The notes beneath the pieces were generated by a model. That model saw only the letters and a program-made list of their open reading frames with translations. It did not search any database and was not told the origin of the DNA. A stretch of DNA of 5,937 nucleotides, from positions 1-5,937 of the forward strand of contig JAFUBJ010000364.1 of NCBI GenBank assembly GCA_017460265.1, written 5' to 3'. The stretch comes from Atopobiaceae bacterium. Lineage in GTDB: Bacteria > Actinomycetota > Coriobacteriia > Coriobacteriales > Atopobiaceae. This document shows positions 1 to 5,937 of the stretch, piece after piece. A program made the translations under genes and the position numbers. How positions within the stretch are numbered: the stretch's first letter is position 1; each line of letters starts with the position of its first letter.

Positions 1-8
1 GCGTGAGT

Positions 9-40
9 CGGCCGCTATGGAAACCCCATCGCGGCCGTTT
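9..40 (+). terminator. Terminator-like hairpin of an upstream gene
   Basis: Bases 9-20 pair with 26-37: seven G/C-rich pairs, one T·C mismatch, then four more pairs, closing a 5-nt loop (AAACC). Only a short TTT follows at 38-40, so it is a weak match to a canonical Rho-independent terminator, although the stem is very stable. No open gene is visible before it in the window. It most likely ends transcription of a + strand gene lying left of the window and insulates the protease gene. Confidence 0.5.
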
Positions 41-110
41 GCCATCAAAGGGGCTGTTCCTATGGTCACCCTTCACAATCGCGCGAAATGCTGAGCAATT
101 GGGATGCGCA

Positions 111-142
111 TAGACACATGTGATGGCTTTGAACGGTACAAT
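111..142 (+). promoter_or_regulatory. Weak promoter candidate for the protease gene
   Basis: TACAAT at 137-142 matches the -10 consensus at five of six positions. The best -35-like hexamer is TAGACA at 111-116 (five of six), but the spacer is 20 nt, longer than the usual 16-18. No TG extension precedes the -10. The position, 71 nt before the chosen start codon, is suitable. Treat it as a candidate only; a promoter further left or a non-housekeeping sigma factor is equally possible. Confidence 0.25.
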
Positions 143-200
143 GAGCGGATGGCTACCCCCAAACAAAAGCCTCGTCATCTTTCCTCTTTGACGAATGAAC

Positions 201-209
201 AAGGAGAGG
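201..209 (+). promoter_or_regulatory. Ribosome binding site that sets the protease start at 213
   Basis: AAGGAG at 201-206, within AAGGAGAGG, lies 6 nt before ATG 213, an ideal Shine-Dalgarno spacing. An in-frame ATG at 195 lies upstream of this site and has no comparable purine block before it. Starting at 213 also gives a compact signal-peptide n-region (MKSFGAQRRK). The start at 213 is therefore preferred. Confidence 0.8.
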
Positions 210-212
210 CTC

Positions 213-3200
213 ATGAAGTCATTTGGAGCACAGCGTCGGAAGCTGATCTCCCTCCTCATCGTCGCGATGGCATGCCTCGCGCTTCTTCCGCACTACGCCC
301 GTGCGGACGAGATTGAAGACATGCTTACCGCAGGTACGTATGTTGAGGGCGAGGTCATCGCAGCGTTTAGCACCACAGACGGCAACCTCGTGACGCAAGC
401 GGACGCCCCGTATGAGGTCAAGCCACTCATGACGGTCGATTCCTCAGCCGCACGATCCGCAGACGGCGCGCTGATTGCACAGTCCACAGGGAACCTTACG
501 CTCTCCTCCGTCACGTCCGGCTCGCTTTCGACCGAAGAGCTGCTGCGCTCTCTGGCAAACGACCCAAACGTCGCCTTTGCAGAGCCCAACTACACCTTCA
601 CGCTCGAGGGAGCGGAAGAGGCGAGCTACCTGACTTCTCAGGCAGACGCGTCCACTATCGGGGACCTGACGGCGTTGCAGTGGGACAACTGGTCGAGTGC
701 CACGACCATGCACGCTGGCACGGGCCCCGACAACCCCTCCATCAACGTGCCGAACTTTGGGTCCTCTTCGCACGATGCCAACATGGAAAAGCCCGTTGTG
801 GTGGCTTTGCTCGACACGGCAGTCTACTACCAGCATCCCGACCTGCAAAACGTTCTCTACCAGTTCAGCCCCGAGCAGCAGGCGTCGCTCGGCTGCTGGG
901 AGTATGGCTACAAGGCGGGCGACAAGGGCGCACACGGCGACTACTATGACCCCGCATCGCTTGCCATCGGACACGGGACGCACACGGCTGGCATCCTCGG
1001 CGCGGAGTGGAACGGCTTTGGCACCAGTGGCGTGGCCTCCAACGTGCGGATCGTCTCGATTGACTTTTCGGGGGAGAACCTGAGTGTCTCCCTCGCGGAC
1101 GCCATTTGCGCATATGACTTTGTCGACCGCTTCAACAAGCAGGCGTCCGAGGACGACCTCATCAAGGTGACCAGCAACTCGTGGGGCTGCGCTCAGTCAA
1201 GTCGTGCGCTGGACGCCGCAGTGCGCCAGCTCGGCGAGAAATGGGGCATCGTCAGTGTCTTCTCCGCGGGAAACGACGGCAGGAACAACGACCACTACGA
1301 GCGCCCCAACTCGTTCCTTGTAGACAACCCTTACGGCATCATCGTGGCCAACTCCACGGCCAACGAGACGCTGCCTGTCGGCAGCGAGTATGGCACTGCG
1401 ACGGTAGACCTTGCGGCTCCTGGCACAAACATTCTCTCGACCGTGATCGAGAGCCAAGGGCAGTACATTTCTGACGCCACCCGTTCGACCGACCCGTTTT
1501 ACGTGGGCTTTGACGATAACGACGCGGTTAAGGTGACGGTCTCGCAGCTCTACCAGGAGGGCAAGCCCGACCTGTGGCATGACGGCACCGTCGTGTCGAC
1601 GGGCATCGGGGAGCAGGTCAGCGGCGTGCGTGCCTGCGGAACGGGCAGCCTGAAGGTCAAGATCGATCCGTCTCTTGTTGTCGACACCAACCCATACATC
1701 AAGTTCTCCCAGTACTACGACCTGCAGCTTGATATTGACCTGCCTGACGAGATGGCTAGCGACATTGAGGGGACCCCAGATCTGCACCTTGGCTTTGCAC
1801 TTGCAGGCGGCACGGGCTCCATCGGCGTGATGACCGTTGCGACCGAGACGAACCTGGCACCCCTGGCGCTGAACCTGGGCCCCATGACGGACTCTCCTTC
1901 GGAGTGGACCTACGTGGACAAGGTGGTCACGATGCCCGGCCCCTATGACAAGGTCATCGAGGGCGAGCCGGAGCCAACCGGGAAGGCCCTGAGGCCCGAG
2001 GACGACCACCTCGTCATCAAGCTGCGCATTGCGCTTCCCGAGGGATGCGACACAATCTACCTCGACTCGATAGGCCTGGGCACGCAGACCGTACCCTACG
2101 GCTTCATGAGCGGCACGTCCATGGCCGCCCCGCACGTGTCGGGAGCCGCCGCCATACTGGCCTCGCAGGGGTATTCAGGCGCCGAACTGGCGTCGCTCGT
2201 GCGCTCCAAGGTGCGCATCCCAGACCCCGCGCTCGAGGTAAAGTCGGGCGGCATCCTTGACCTCTTGGTTGCGGGTTCGCCTGATGTTGGGGAGGATGAC
2301 GCGCTGGCGCCTGACATCGTACACGTGACGGTCGACGGAACGACGGTGACCATAACGGGTGCCAACTTTGGGTCGAAGTCGGGGAAGGTGGACCTGGCCC
2401 GCTATGTTGCCGGGGCCGACCTGCAGCCGGTCTCCGCGAGCGTAGAGTCGTGGTCGGACACCGAGGTGGTGCTTTCGCTTGACGCTCCGTTTGAGGGAAT
2501 CCTGAGCGCGGTGCTTACTAACGCGGCAGGAAAGTACGACACTAACCTCTGCTTTGTCAGCAAGGGGGCAAACGTCTACGAGCAGGACCTGCCCTTTGAC
2601 GCTGGGGTAGGCGACGTGTTTGTGCATGGCGACGACCAAGGTGACTGGGAGCCCAAGGGACCACTCGTCGGCTTGGGATGCAAGCTGTACTATCTGCCTG
2701 CCTACGAGGGATACAGCGACGAACAGCCGTCTCATAGGCGCATGCTCTGCTTTGACCTCAAGACGCAGACGTGGTCCGAGCTTGACGAGCTGCCCGAATG
2801 GCTGAGCGGCGTCTCTGCCACGATGTACGAGGGAAAGATCGTCGTCGAAGGCGTCACCATGTACCCGCTGGAAAACGGCGAGCCTTCCACGCAGTTCCCC
2901 CGGGGCGAGTCCGCCGAAGAGCGCGTGTACGTGTACGACCCAACGACCAGCAAATGGGAACAGGCGTCTTCGGAGGGCGTATACCTCAACCAGACCATTG
3001 TGAACGATGACGGCCAGCTCAGGCTGGTGGGCGGATCCATGCCTGACCCAGCTAACCCCGAACGCCCTTGGATGACGGTTCCCGTGCCGGTGTTGAGCTA
3101 CGACCTTGCGACGGGTGCGGGCGAAGAGCTCTGCGCCATGCCTGTCGCGTTCACGAACCCGCAGGTCGCGGCAAAGGACGGCACAATACTTGCCTACAGT

Positions 3201-3755
3201 GACGGTGTCGAGCCCAGTGCCAACCCTGCACCCGAGATCGTGCGCATTCAGGACGGGGAGGCGACCAAGCTCGAAGGAGCGCTGCCTGAGTACCTGAGCA
3301 TGGAGGAGGCCAAAGGCAGGGCCTTTGTCCTGAGCGACGCCGCGAACTACCCCTACCACGCTGTGGTCGCGCCCGTGAGCGAGGGCTTCGTACTGGTGGG
3401 GCCTCCTGCAGCCGACGGCTCGTCGGACACCTATGTGCTGCGCGATGGCTCTGACGTCTTTGAGCCGTATGAGAAGCGCTCCTCGGAGGACTGCGTGTAC
3501 TCGCAGGCGGCATGCACCTATCGTGGAAGGCTCTTTGTCATTGGCTCGGCCATTTTTGAGCCCGAGAACCGCATCTTCCGTGCAACGGCAATGGAAGTCC
3601 CCGAGTATCCGGGTGACATCCCTTGTGAGGAGGTTGATCCCGAGCCCGAGCCGGAACCCGAACCTGACCCCGAGCCCCAGCCGGAACCCGAACCAGAGCC
3701 AAAGCCGACGCCCGCACCCACACCAAAGGACAATTCCTCTCCGTCAAAGAAGTAG
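213..3755 (+). CDS. Secreted S8 (subtilisin-like) serine protease with IPT/TIG and Kelch modules, ending at a TAG before its wall anchor
   Basis: Extracellular serine endopeptidase of the subtilase family, 1180 aa from ATG 213. Residues 1-31 form a Sec signal peptide (QRRK n-region, long hydrophobic core, predicted cut after ARA). Residues about 46-130 resemble an I9-type propeptide, ending in DPNVAFAEPNY. The catalytic domain, about 150-675, shows D201 (ALLDTAV, with DTA rather than the usual DTG), H254 (GHGTHTAG), the oxyanion N354 (SAGNDG) and S636 (GTSMAAPHVSG), so it should be active. A segment of about 210 residues, beta-rich and jelly-roll-like, is inserted between DLAAPG (399-404) and the Ser motif. 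An IPT/TIG domain follows (about 699-785: TITGANFG, SWSDTEVVL). Next are Kelch-like propeller repeats, about 800-1130 (CFDLKTQTW at 846-854, YVYDPTTSKW at 906-915, LSYDLATG from 961). Residues 1141-1180 are a Pro-Glu linker. The frame stops at TAG 3753-3755, directly before an in-frame LPQTG sorting signal. Substrate unknown; a host or matrix protein is a guess. Confidence 0.9.
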   Translation: MKSFGAQRRKLISLLIVAMACLALLPHYARADEIEDMLTAGTYVEGEVIAAFSTTDGNLVTQADAPYEVKPLMTVDSSAARSADGALIAQSTGNLTLSSVTSGSLSTEELLRSLANDPNVAFAEPNYTFTLEGAEEASYLTSQADASTIGDLTALQWDNWSSATTMHAGTGPDNPSINVPNFGSSSHDANMEKPVVVALLDTAVYYQHPDLQNVLYQFSPEQQASLGCWEYGYKAGDKGAHGDYYDPASLAIGHGTHTAGILGAEWNGFGTSGVASNVRIVSIDFSGENLSVSLADAICAYDFVDRFNKQASEDDLIKVTSNSWGCAQSSRALDAAVRQLGEKWGIVSVFSAGNDGRNNDHYERPNSFLVDNPYGIIVANSTANETLPVGSEYGTATVDLAAPGTNILSTVIESQGQYISDATRSTDPFYVGFDDNDAVKVTVSQLYQEGKPDLWHDGTVVSTGIGEQVSGVRACGTGSLKVKIDPSLVVDTNPYIKFSQYYDLQLDIDLPDEMASDIEGTPDLHLGFALAGGTGSIGVMTVATETNLAPLALNLGPMTDSPSEWTYVDKVVTMPGPYDKVIEGEPEPTGKALRPEDDHLVIKLRIALPEGCDTIYLDSIGLGTQTVPYGFMSGTSMAAPHVSGAAAILASQGYSGAELASLVRSKVRIPDPALEVKSGGILDLLVAGSPDVGEDDALAPDIVHVTVDGTTVTITGANFGSKSGKVDLARYVAGADLQPVSASVESWSDTEVVLSLDAPFEGILSAVLTNAAGKYDTNLCFVSKGANVYEQDLPFDAGVGDVFVHGDDQGDWEPKGPLVGLGCKLYYLPAYEGYSDEQPSHRRMLCFDLKTQTWSELDELPEWLSGVSATMYEGKIVVEGVTMYPLENGEPSTQFPRGESAEERVYVYDPTTSKWEQASSEGVYLNQTIVNDDGQLRLVGGSMPDPANPERPWMTVPVPVLSYDLATGAGEELCAMPVAFTNPQVAAKDGTILAYSDGVEPSANPAPEIVRIQDGEATKLEGALPEYLSMEEAKGRAFVLSDAANYPYHAVVAPVSEGFVLVGPPAADGSSDTYVLRDGSDVFEPYEKRSSEDCVYSQAACTYRGRLFVIGSAIFEPENRIFRATAMEVPEYPGDIPCEEVDPEPEPEPEPDPEPQPEPEPEPKPTPAPTPKDNSSPSKK
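3636..3725 (+). repeat. Pro-Glu dipeptide repeat encoding a wall-spanning linker
   Basis: Thirty codons encode alternating Pro with Glu, Asp, Gln, Lys, Thr or Ala (DPEPEPEP, then PEPKPTPAPTP), built from near-repeated hexamers such as CCCGAG, CCGGAA and CCCGAA. Such Pro-rich stretches commonly span the peptidoglycan just before an LPXTG signal. Its presence supports the idea that the protein was built to be wall-anchored. Unit changes would be multiples of 6 nt and keep the frame. Confidence 0.8.
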
Positions 3756-3857
3756 GCCCTCCCTCAAACGGGAGACGACGCAACGCCTCTGTTGGCAACG
3801 TGTCTCGCCGGCACCCTGGCGCTAGCTATGGGAACCACAACAAGACGTCGGGCTTAG
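3756..3857 (+). other. In-frame LPQTG cell-wall sorting signal cut off from the protease by TAG
   Basis: Directly after TAG 3753-3755 the protease frame stays open for 33 codons to a second TAG at 3855-3857. It reads A, then LPQTG (3759-3773), then DD, a hydrophobic stretch (ATPLLATCLAGTLALAMG) and TTTRRRA. That is the complete three-part sortase signal: LPXTG pentapeptide, membrane-spanning segment and positive tail. It has no ribosome binding site or start codon of its own. It also follows a Pro-Glu linker typical of wall-anchored proteins, so it must originally be the C-terminus of the protease (1214 aa if the TAG is a sense codon). As read, it is untranslated, and the protease would be released instead of anchored. 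Possible explanations are a nonsense mutation (for example from AAG, CAG or GAG), a sequencing error, or stop-codon readthrough. Confidence 0.88.
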
Positions 3858-3884
3858 GCGCTTCTTCACGCCGCCTTTTACGAA

Positions 3885-3926
3885 TGGGGGACCGCCGAAC
3901 GCCACGGCGATCCCCCACTTCATTTT
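3885..3926. terminator. Hairpin terminator between the convergent protease and proA genes
   Basis: Bases 3885-3897 pair with 3905-3917: T-A, five G-C pairs, A-T, one C·A mismatch, then five G/C pairs, with the 7-nt loop AACGCCA. On the + strand it is followed by CTTCATTTT, a modest T-rich tail. On the - strand the tail is weaker (ATTCGT). It begins 27 nt after the second TAG of the protease frame and 33 nt downstream of the proA stop, so it can serve both transcripts. Its position shows that the protease mRNA should include the sorting-signal codons. A short extra stem (3924-3928 with 3933-3937) lies next to the proA stop. Confidence 0.65.
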
Positions 3927-3950
3927 CCAAGTGGAAAGCGTTACTCGTTA

Positions 3951-5234
3951 TTACGCAAGGTCGCGGAAGTGGAAGCTCTTCTCGCCGCTTGCATAGGGGG
4001 CAACGGTGTGCCCGTTACCAAACAGCTTGTACTTGTAGGTCACGAGGCCGTCGAGCCCAACCGGACCGCGAGCATGAAGCTTGCTCGTGGAAATGCCCAC
4101 CTCGGCGCCAAAACCGTAGCGGAAGCCGTCGGCAAAGCGCGTCGAGCAGTTCTGGTACACGCCGGCTGAGTCAACAAGCTGCATGAAGTGAGCAGCCGTC
4201 GCCTCGTTTTCGGTGATGATGGCATCGGTGTGGTGCGAGCCATGAGCGTTGATGTGCGCGATTGCCTCGTCCACGCCGTCAACCAGCTTGATCGAGATGA
4301 TGAGCGCGAGATATTCGGTGTCCCAGTCGGCATCCGTCGCGGGAGTGCAGTCGGTCAGGGCACAGACGTCCTTGTCGCCACGGACCTCGACGCCCTTCTC
4401 GCGCAGGGCGGCCACGATCGGCGGGACCATCTCGGCGGCCACGGTACGGTCAACCAGGAGCGTCTCCGTCGCGTTGCAGACGGCAACATACTGGGTCTTT
4501 GCGTCCACCACAATCTCGATGGCCTTTGCAAGGTCGGCGTCGCGGTCAACGTAGGTGTGGCAGATGCCGTCAGCGTGGCCCATAACGGGAATGCGCGTGT
4601 TGTCCATGATGTAGCGCACAAACGCGTTGGATCCACGGGGAATGAGAAGGTCGACGGAGGTGTCGCAGGCAAGCAGGGCATTGATGTCCTCGCGGGCCTC
4701 CACCTGAGCGAGGCAGCCCTCGGGAAGGCCAGCCTCCACGGCAGCTGCGTGGATCACCTGGAAGAGCGCCTTGTTGGTATTGATCGTCTCGCTGCCGCCT
4801 TTGAGAATGGCGCAGTTGCCGCTCTTAAGGCAGAGTGTGCTGATCTGCACGAGCGCATCAGGACGAGCCTCAAAGATGACGCCGATGACGCCGATGGGGC
4901 AGCTCTCCCTATAGAGCGTAAGGCCCTCGTCGAGCTCACGCGCAAGGAGCGTCTTTCCCACTGGGTCAGGAAGCGAGATCAGGTCCTCAATGCCTGCGCA
5001 CACGTCGGCGAGCTTGTGCTCGTCAAATCGCAGGCGCTTGACGATGGCCGATGCGACCCCTGCCTCGTCAGCAGCTGCGAGGTCCGCGGCGTTGGCCGCA
5101 AACACCTCGTCTGCATGGGCAAGCAGTGCCTCGCGAATATGCGCGAGCGCGGCGTTGCGCACCTCAAGAGGCGTCGCCGCCATCACGGGACTCTCAAGCT
5201 TCATCTGCGCCGCTACCTGTGCAATATCACTCAT
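3951..5234 (-). CDS. proA: Gamma-glutamyl phosphate reductase (ProA)
   Basis: Cytoplasmic NADPH-dependent enzyme that reduces L-glutamyl 5-phosphate to glutamate 5-semialdehyde, the second step of proline synthesis from glutamate. The 427-aa protein matches the ProA family along its length: GVIGVIFEARPDA (115-127), KGGSETINTN (145-154), LLIPRGSNAFV (196-206), the catalytic C253 in AVCNATETLLV (251-261), and TRFADGFRYGFGAEVGIS with HARGPVGLDGL near the C-terminus. It is about 10 residues longer than the usual ~417, mainly at the C-terminus after TYKYKLFGNG. ATG 5234 is chosen because GGGAGAGGGG lies at suitable spacing before it; in-frame Met 11 and Met 18 are less likely. It follows argD on the same strand across 104 nt of repeat sequence. 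The proB kinase partner is not visible in the window. Confidence 0.96.
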   Translation of the reverse strand: MSDIAQVAAQMKLESPVMAATPLEVRNAALAHIREALLAHADEVFAANAADLAAADEAGVASAIVKRLRFDEHKLADVCAGIEDLISLPDPVGKTLLARELDEGLTLYRESCPIGVIGVIFEARPDALVQISTLCLKSGNCAILKGGSETINTNKALFQVIHAAAVEAGLPEGCLAQVEAREDINALLACDTSVDLLIPRGSNAFVRYIMDNTRIPVMGHADGICHTYVDRDADLAKAIEIVVDAKTQYVAVCNATETLLVDRTVAAEMVPPIVAALREKGVEVRGDKDVCALTDCTPATDADWDTEYLALIISIKLVDGVDEAIAHINAHGSHHTDAIITENEATAAHFMQLVDSAGVYQNCSTRFADGFRYGFGAEVGISTSKLHARGPVGLDGLVTYKYKLFGNGHTVAPYASGEKSFHFRDLA

Positions 5235-5240
5235 GCAAAT

Positions 5241-5250
5241 CCCCTCTCCC
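5241..5250 (-). promoter_or_regulatory. Ribosome binding site of proA
   Basis: Read on the - strand, GGGAGAGGGG is followed by ATTTGC and then ATG 5234. This places a purine-rich Shine-Dalgarno sequence 6 nt from the start and supports that start codon. It lies just outside the adjacent 44-bp repeats. Confidence 0.7.
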
Positions 5251-5251
5251 G

Positions 5252-5339
5252 CGGGACCAAGAGGTCCGACCCTCTGGTCCGCTCTGGTTCACTTTCGGGA
5301 CCAAGAGGTCCGACCCTCTGGTCCGCTATGGTTCACTTT
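5252..5339. repeat. Two tandem 44-bp repeats with hairpin potential between argD and proA
   Basis: Copy 1 (5252-5295) and copy 2 (5296-5339) are identical except at one position (C at 5284, A at 5328). They abut without a spacer and fill most of the argD-proA gap. The second copy reaches the first base of the argD stop codon. Each copy contains an inverted repeat: GGACCA and GAGG pair with CCTC and TGGTCC, with one bulged A. An alternative small palindrome is GGACC-AAGA-GGTCC. No T-tract follows on the - strand, so they are not classical terminators. Function unknown: a dispersed intergenic repeat family, an mRNA-stability element or an attenuator-like element are possibilities. Confidence 0.9.
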
Positions 5340-5937
5340 TACGCAAGCTCCTCGATAAGCTTGCCGAGCTTATCGCACATCTCGTCAATCTGCGCCTCGG
5401 TTACCACCAGCGGCGGCAGGAAGCGCAGGATGGAGTCTCCAATATGGTTGAGCACGATCCCTGCCTCGAGTCCGCGGTCAACAAGCGGCGTGGCAATGGG
5501 CACGTCAAGCTGAGCACCTCGCATGAGGCCATGGCCGCGCACCTCAATCACGTGCGGCAGCTTTGACAGACGGTCTGCGAGGTAGGCACCCGTCTCGATG
5601 ACGTGCTCGCCAATCTTCTCGTCGAGCATCGTCTGAACGGTTGCGCGACCGGCGGCAGCGGCAAGTGCGTTGCCTCCAAACGTCGAGCCGTGGTCGCCGG
5701 GAGCCATGAGGTCGGCAAGCTCGCTGCGCGCGGCAACCGCACCGGTGGGGAAGCCGTCGGCGATTCCCTTTGCCATGCTCACAATGTCAGGCTCGATACC
5801 GGCCAGCTGGTACGAGAACGGCGCGCCACAGCGGAAGAAACCGGTCTGCACCTCGTCAATGATGAGCACGATGCCCTTTTCGGTGCAGAGGTCGCGCACA
5901 AAGCGCAGGTATTCCTTCGTGGCAGGCCAAACGCCAC
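5339..5937 (-). CDS. argD: Acetylornithine aminotransferase (ArgD), C-terminal half
   Basis: Class III PLP-dependent aminotransferase that transfers an amino group from glutamate to N-acetylglutamate 5-semialdehyde, giving N-acetylornithine in arginine synthesis. The frame is open to the window edge, so the N-terminal half (about 190-200 residues) is missing; 198 residues are visible. They begin GVWPATKEYL and continue with LIIDEVQTGFFRCG, where Asp contacts the pyridine nitrogen in this family. The motif SMAKGIADGFP holds the PLP-binding Lys (codon 5770-5768). GDHGSTFGGNALA and the C-terminal RGHGLMRG and LRFLPPLVV motifs are as expected. A GTG at 5899 is internal, not the start. N-succinyldiaminopimelate or ornithine aminotransferase activity cannot be excluded from half a protein, but ArgD is the best match. 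It ends immediately beside the 44-bp repeats ahead of proA and may share a transcript with it. Confidence 0.88.
   Translation of the reverse strand, partial: GVWPATKEYLRFVRDLCTEKGIVLIIDEVQTGFFRCGAPFSYQLAGIEPDIVSMAKGIADGFPTGAVAARSELADLMAPGDHGSTFGGNALAAAAGRATVQTMLDEKIGEHVIETGAYLADRLSKLPHVIEVRGHGLMRGAQLDVPIATPLVDRGLEAGIVLNHIGDSILRFLPPLVVTEAQIDEMCDKLGKLIEELA

Noticed and set aside
213..308. Tat (twin-arginine) export signal
   Set aside because: QRRKLIS has two Arg residues but lacks the full S-R-R-x-F-L-K consensus, and the very hydrophobic core with an AxA cut site fits Sec export better.
104..316. Small + strand ORF overlapping the protease start
   Set aside because: It has no good ribosome binding site, runs into the signal-peptide region in another frame, and resembles no known protein.
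1197..3359. Long - strand open frames (312 and 394 codons) opposite the protease
   Set aside because: They lie inside a gene with conserved catalytic motifs, overlap each other, and have Arg/Val/His-rich sequences typical of shadow frames.
3753..3755. Selenocysteine insertion at the interrupting stop
   Set aside because: Selenocysteine uses UGA; this stop is UAG, and no partner redox motif is present.
3753..3857. Genome-wide reassignment of TAG to an amino acid as the cause of the interrupted anchor
   Set aside because: The second TAG at 3855-3857 falls exactly after the RRRA tail, where a sorting signal should end. If TAG were always sense, the frame would run on through the hairpin region to a TGA at 4167-4169, adding about 100 residues behind the anchor. 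At most, the first TAG is specially read.
3700..3860. A frameshift in the Pro-Glu repeat as the reason for the premature stop
   Set aside because: The linker, the TAG and the LPQTG tail are all in one reading frame, so no insertion or deletion is needed.
5252..5339. CRISPR array from the two 44-bp repeats
   Set aside because: The copies abut directly with no spacer, there are only two, and no cas gene is nearby.
4188..5513. Long + strand open frame (441 codons) opposite proA
   Set aside because: It is antisense to a clearly conserved proA, runs through the intergenic repeats and into argD, and has no recognisable domain. Long antisense frames are common in GC-rich coding DNA.

Overview
This is a GC-rich bacterial window with three protein-coding genes. 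A long subtilisin-like surface protease lies on the + strand. On the - strand are two amino-acid biosynthesis genes, argD (cut by the right edge) followed by proA. The protease has a Sec signal peptide, an S8 catalytic core, IPT/TIG and Kelch modules, a Pro-Glu wall linker and an LPQTG-type sorting signal. Together with the GC-rich composition, this suggests a Gram-positive actinobacterium, most plausibly a host-associated member of the Coriobacteriia (Olsenella/Atopobium-like). The taxon is an inference from style, not shown by a marker.

Layout: 1-212 is non-coding. It starts with a terminator-like hairpin from an upstream gene, followed by a weak promoter candidate and a clear ribosome binding site. 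Positions 213-3755 encode the secreted protease. Its reading frame ends at a TAG just after the Pro-Glu linker. The same frame then continues without any shift for 33 codons (3756-3857) and spells a complete cell-wall sorting signal: LPQTG, a hydrophobic stretch, an Arg-Arg-Arg tail and a second TAG. A single amber codon therefore separates a surface protease from its own wall anchor. This is the main observation in the window. A strong hairpin at 3885-3917 sits between the convergent protease and proA transcripts.

On the - strand, argD (acetylornithine aminotransferase, C-terminal half visible) is followed by a 104-nt gap filled almost entirely by two near-identical 44-bp tandem repeats with hairpin potential. 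Then come a good Shine-Dalgarno sequence and proA (gamma-glutamyl phosphate reductase). Both enzymes work in the glutamate-to-arginine/proline branch of metabolism and could be co-transcribed, with the repeat as a possible modulating element. The protease has no evident functional link to them.
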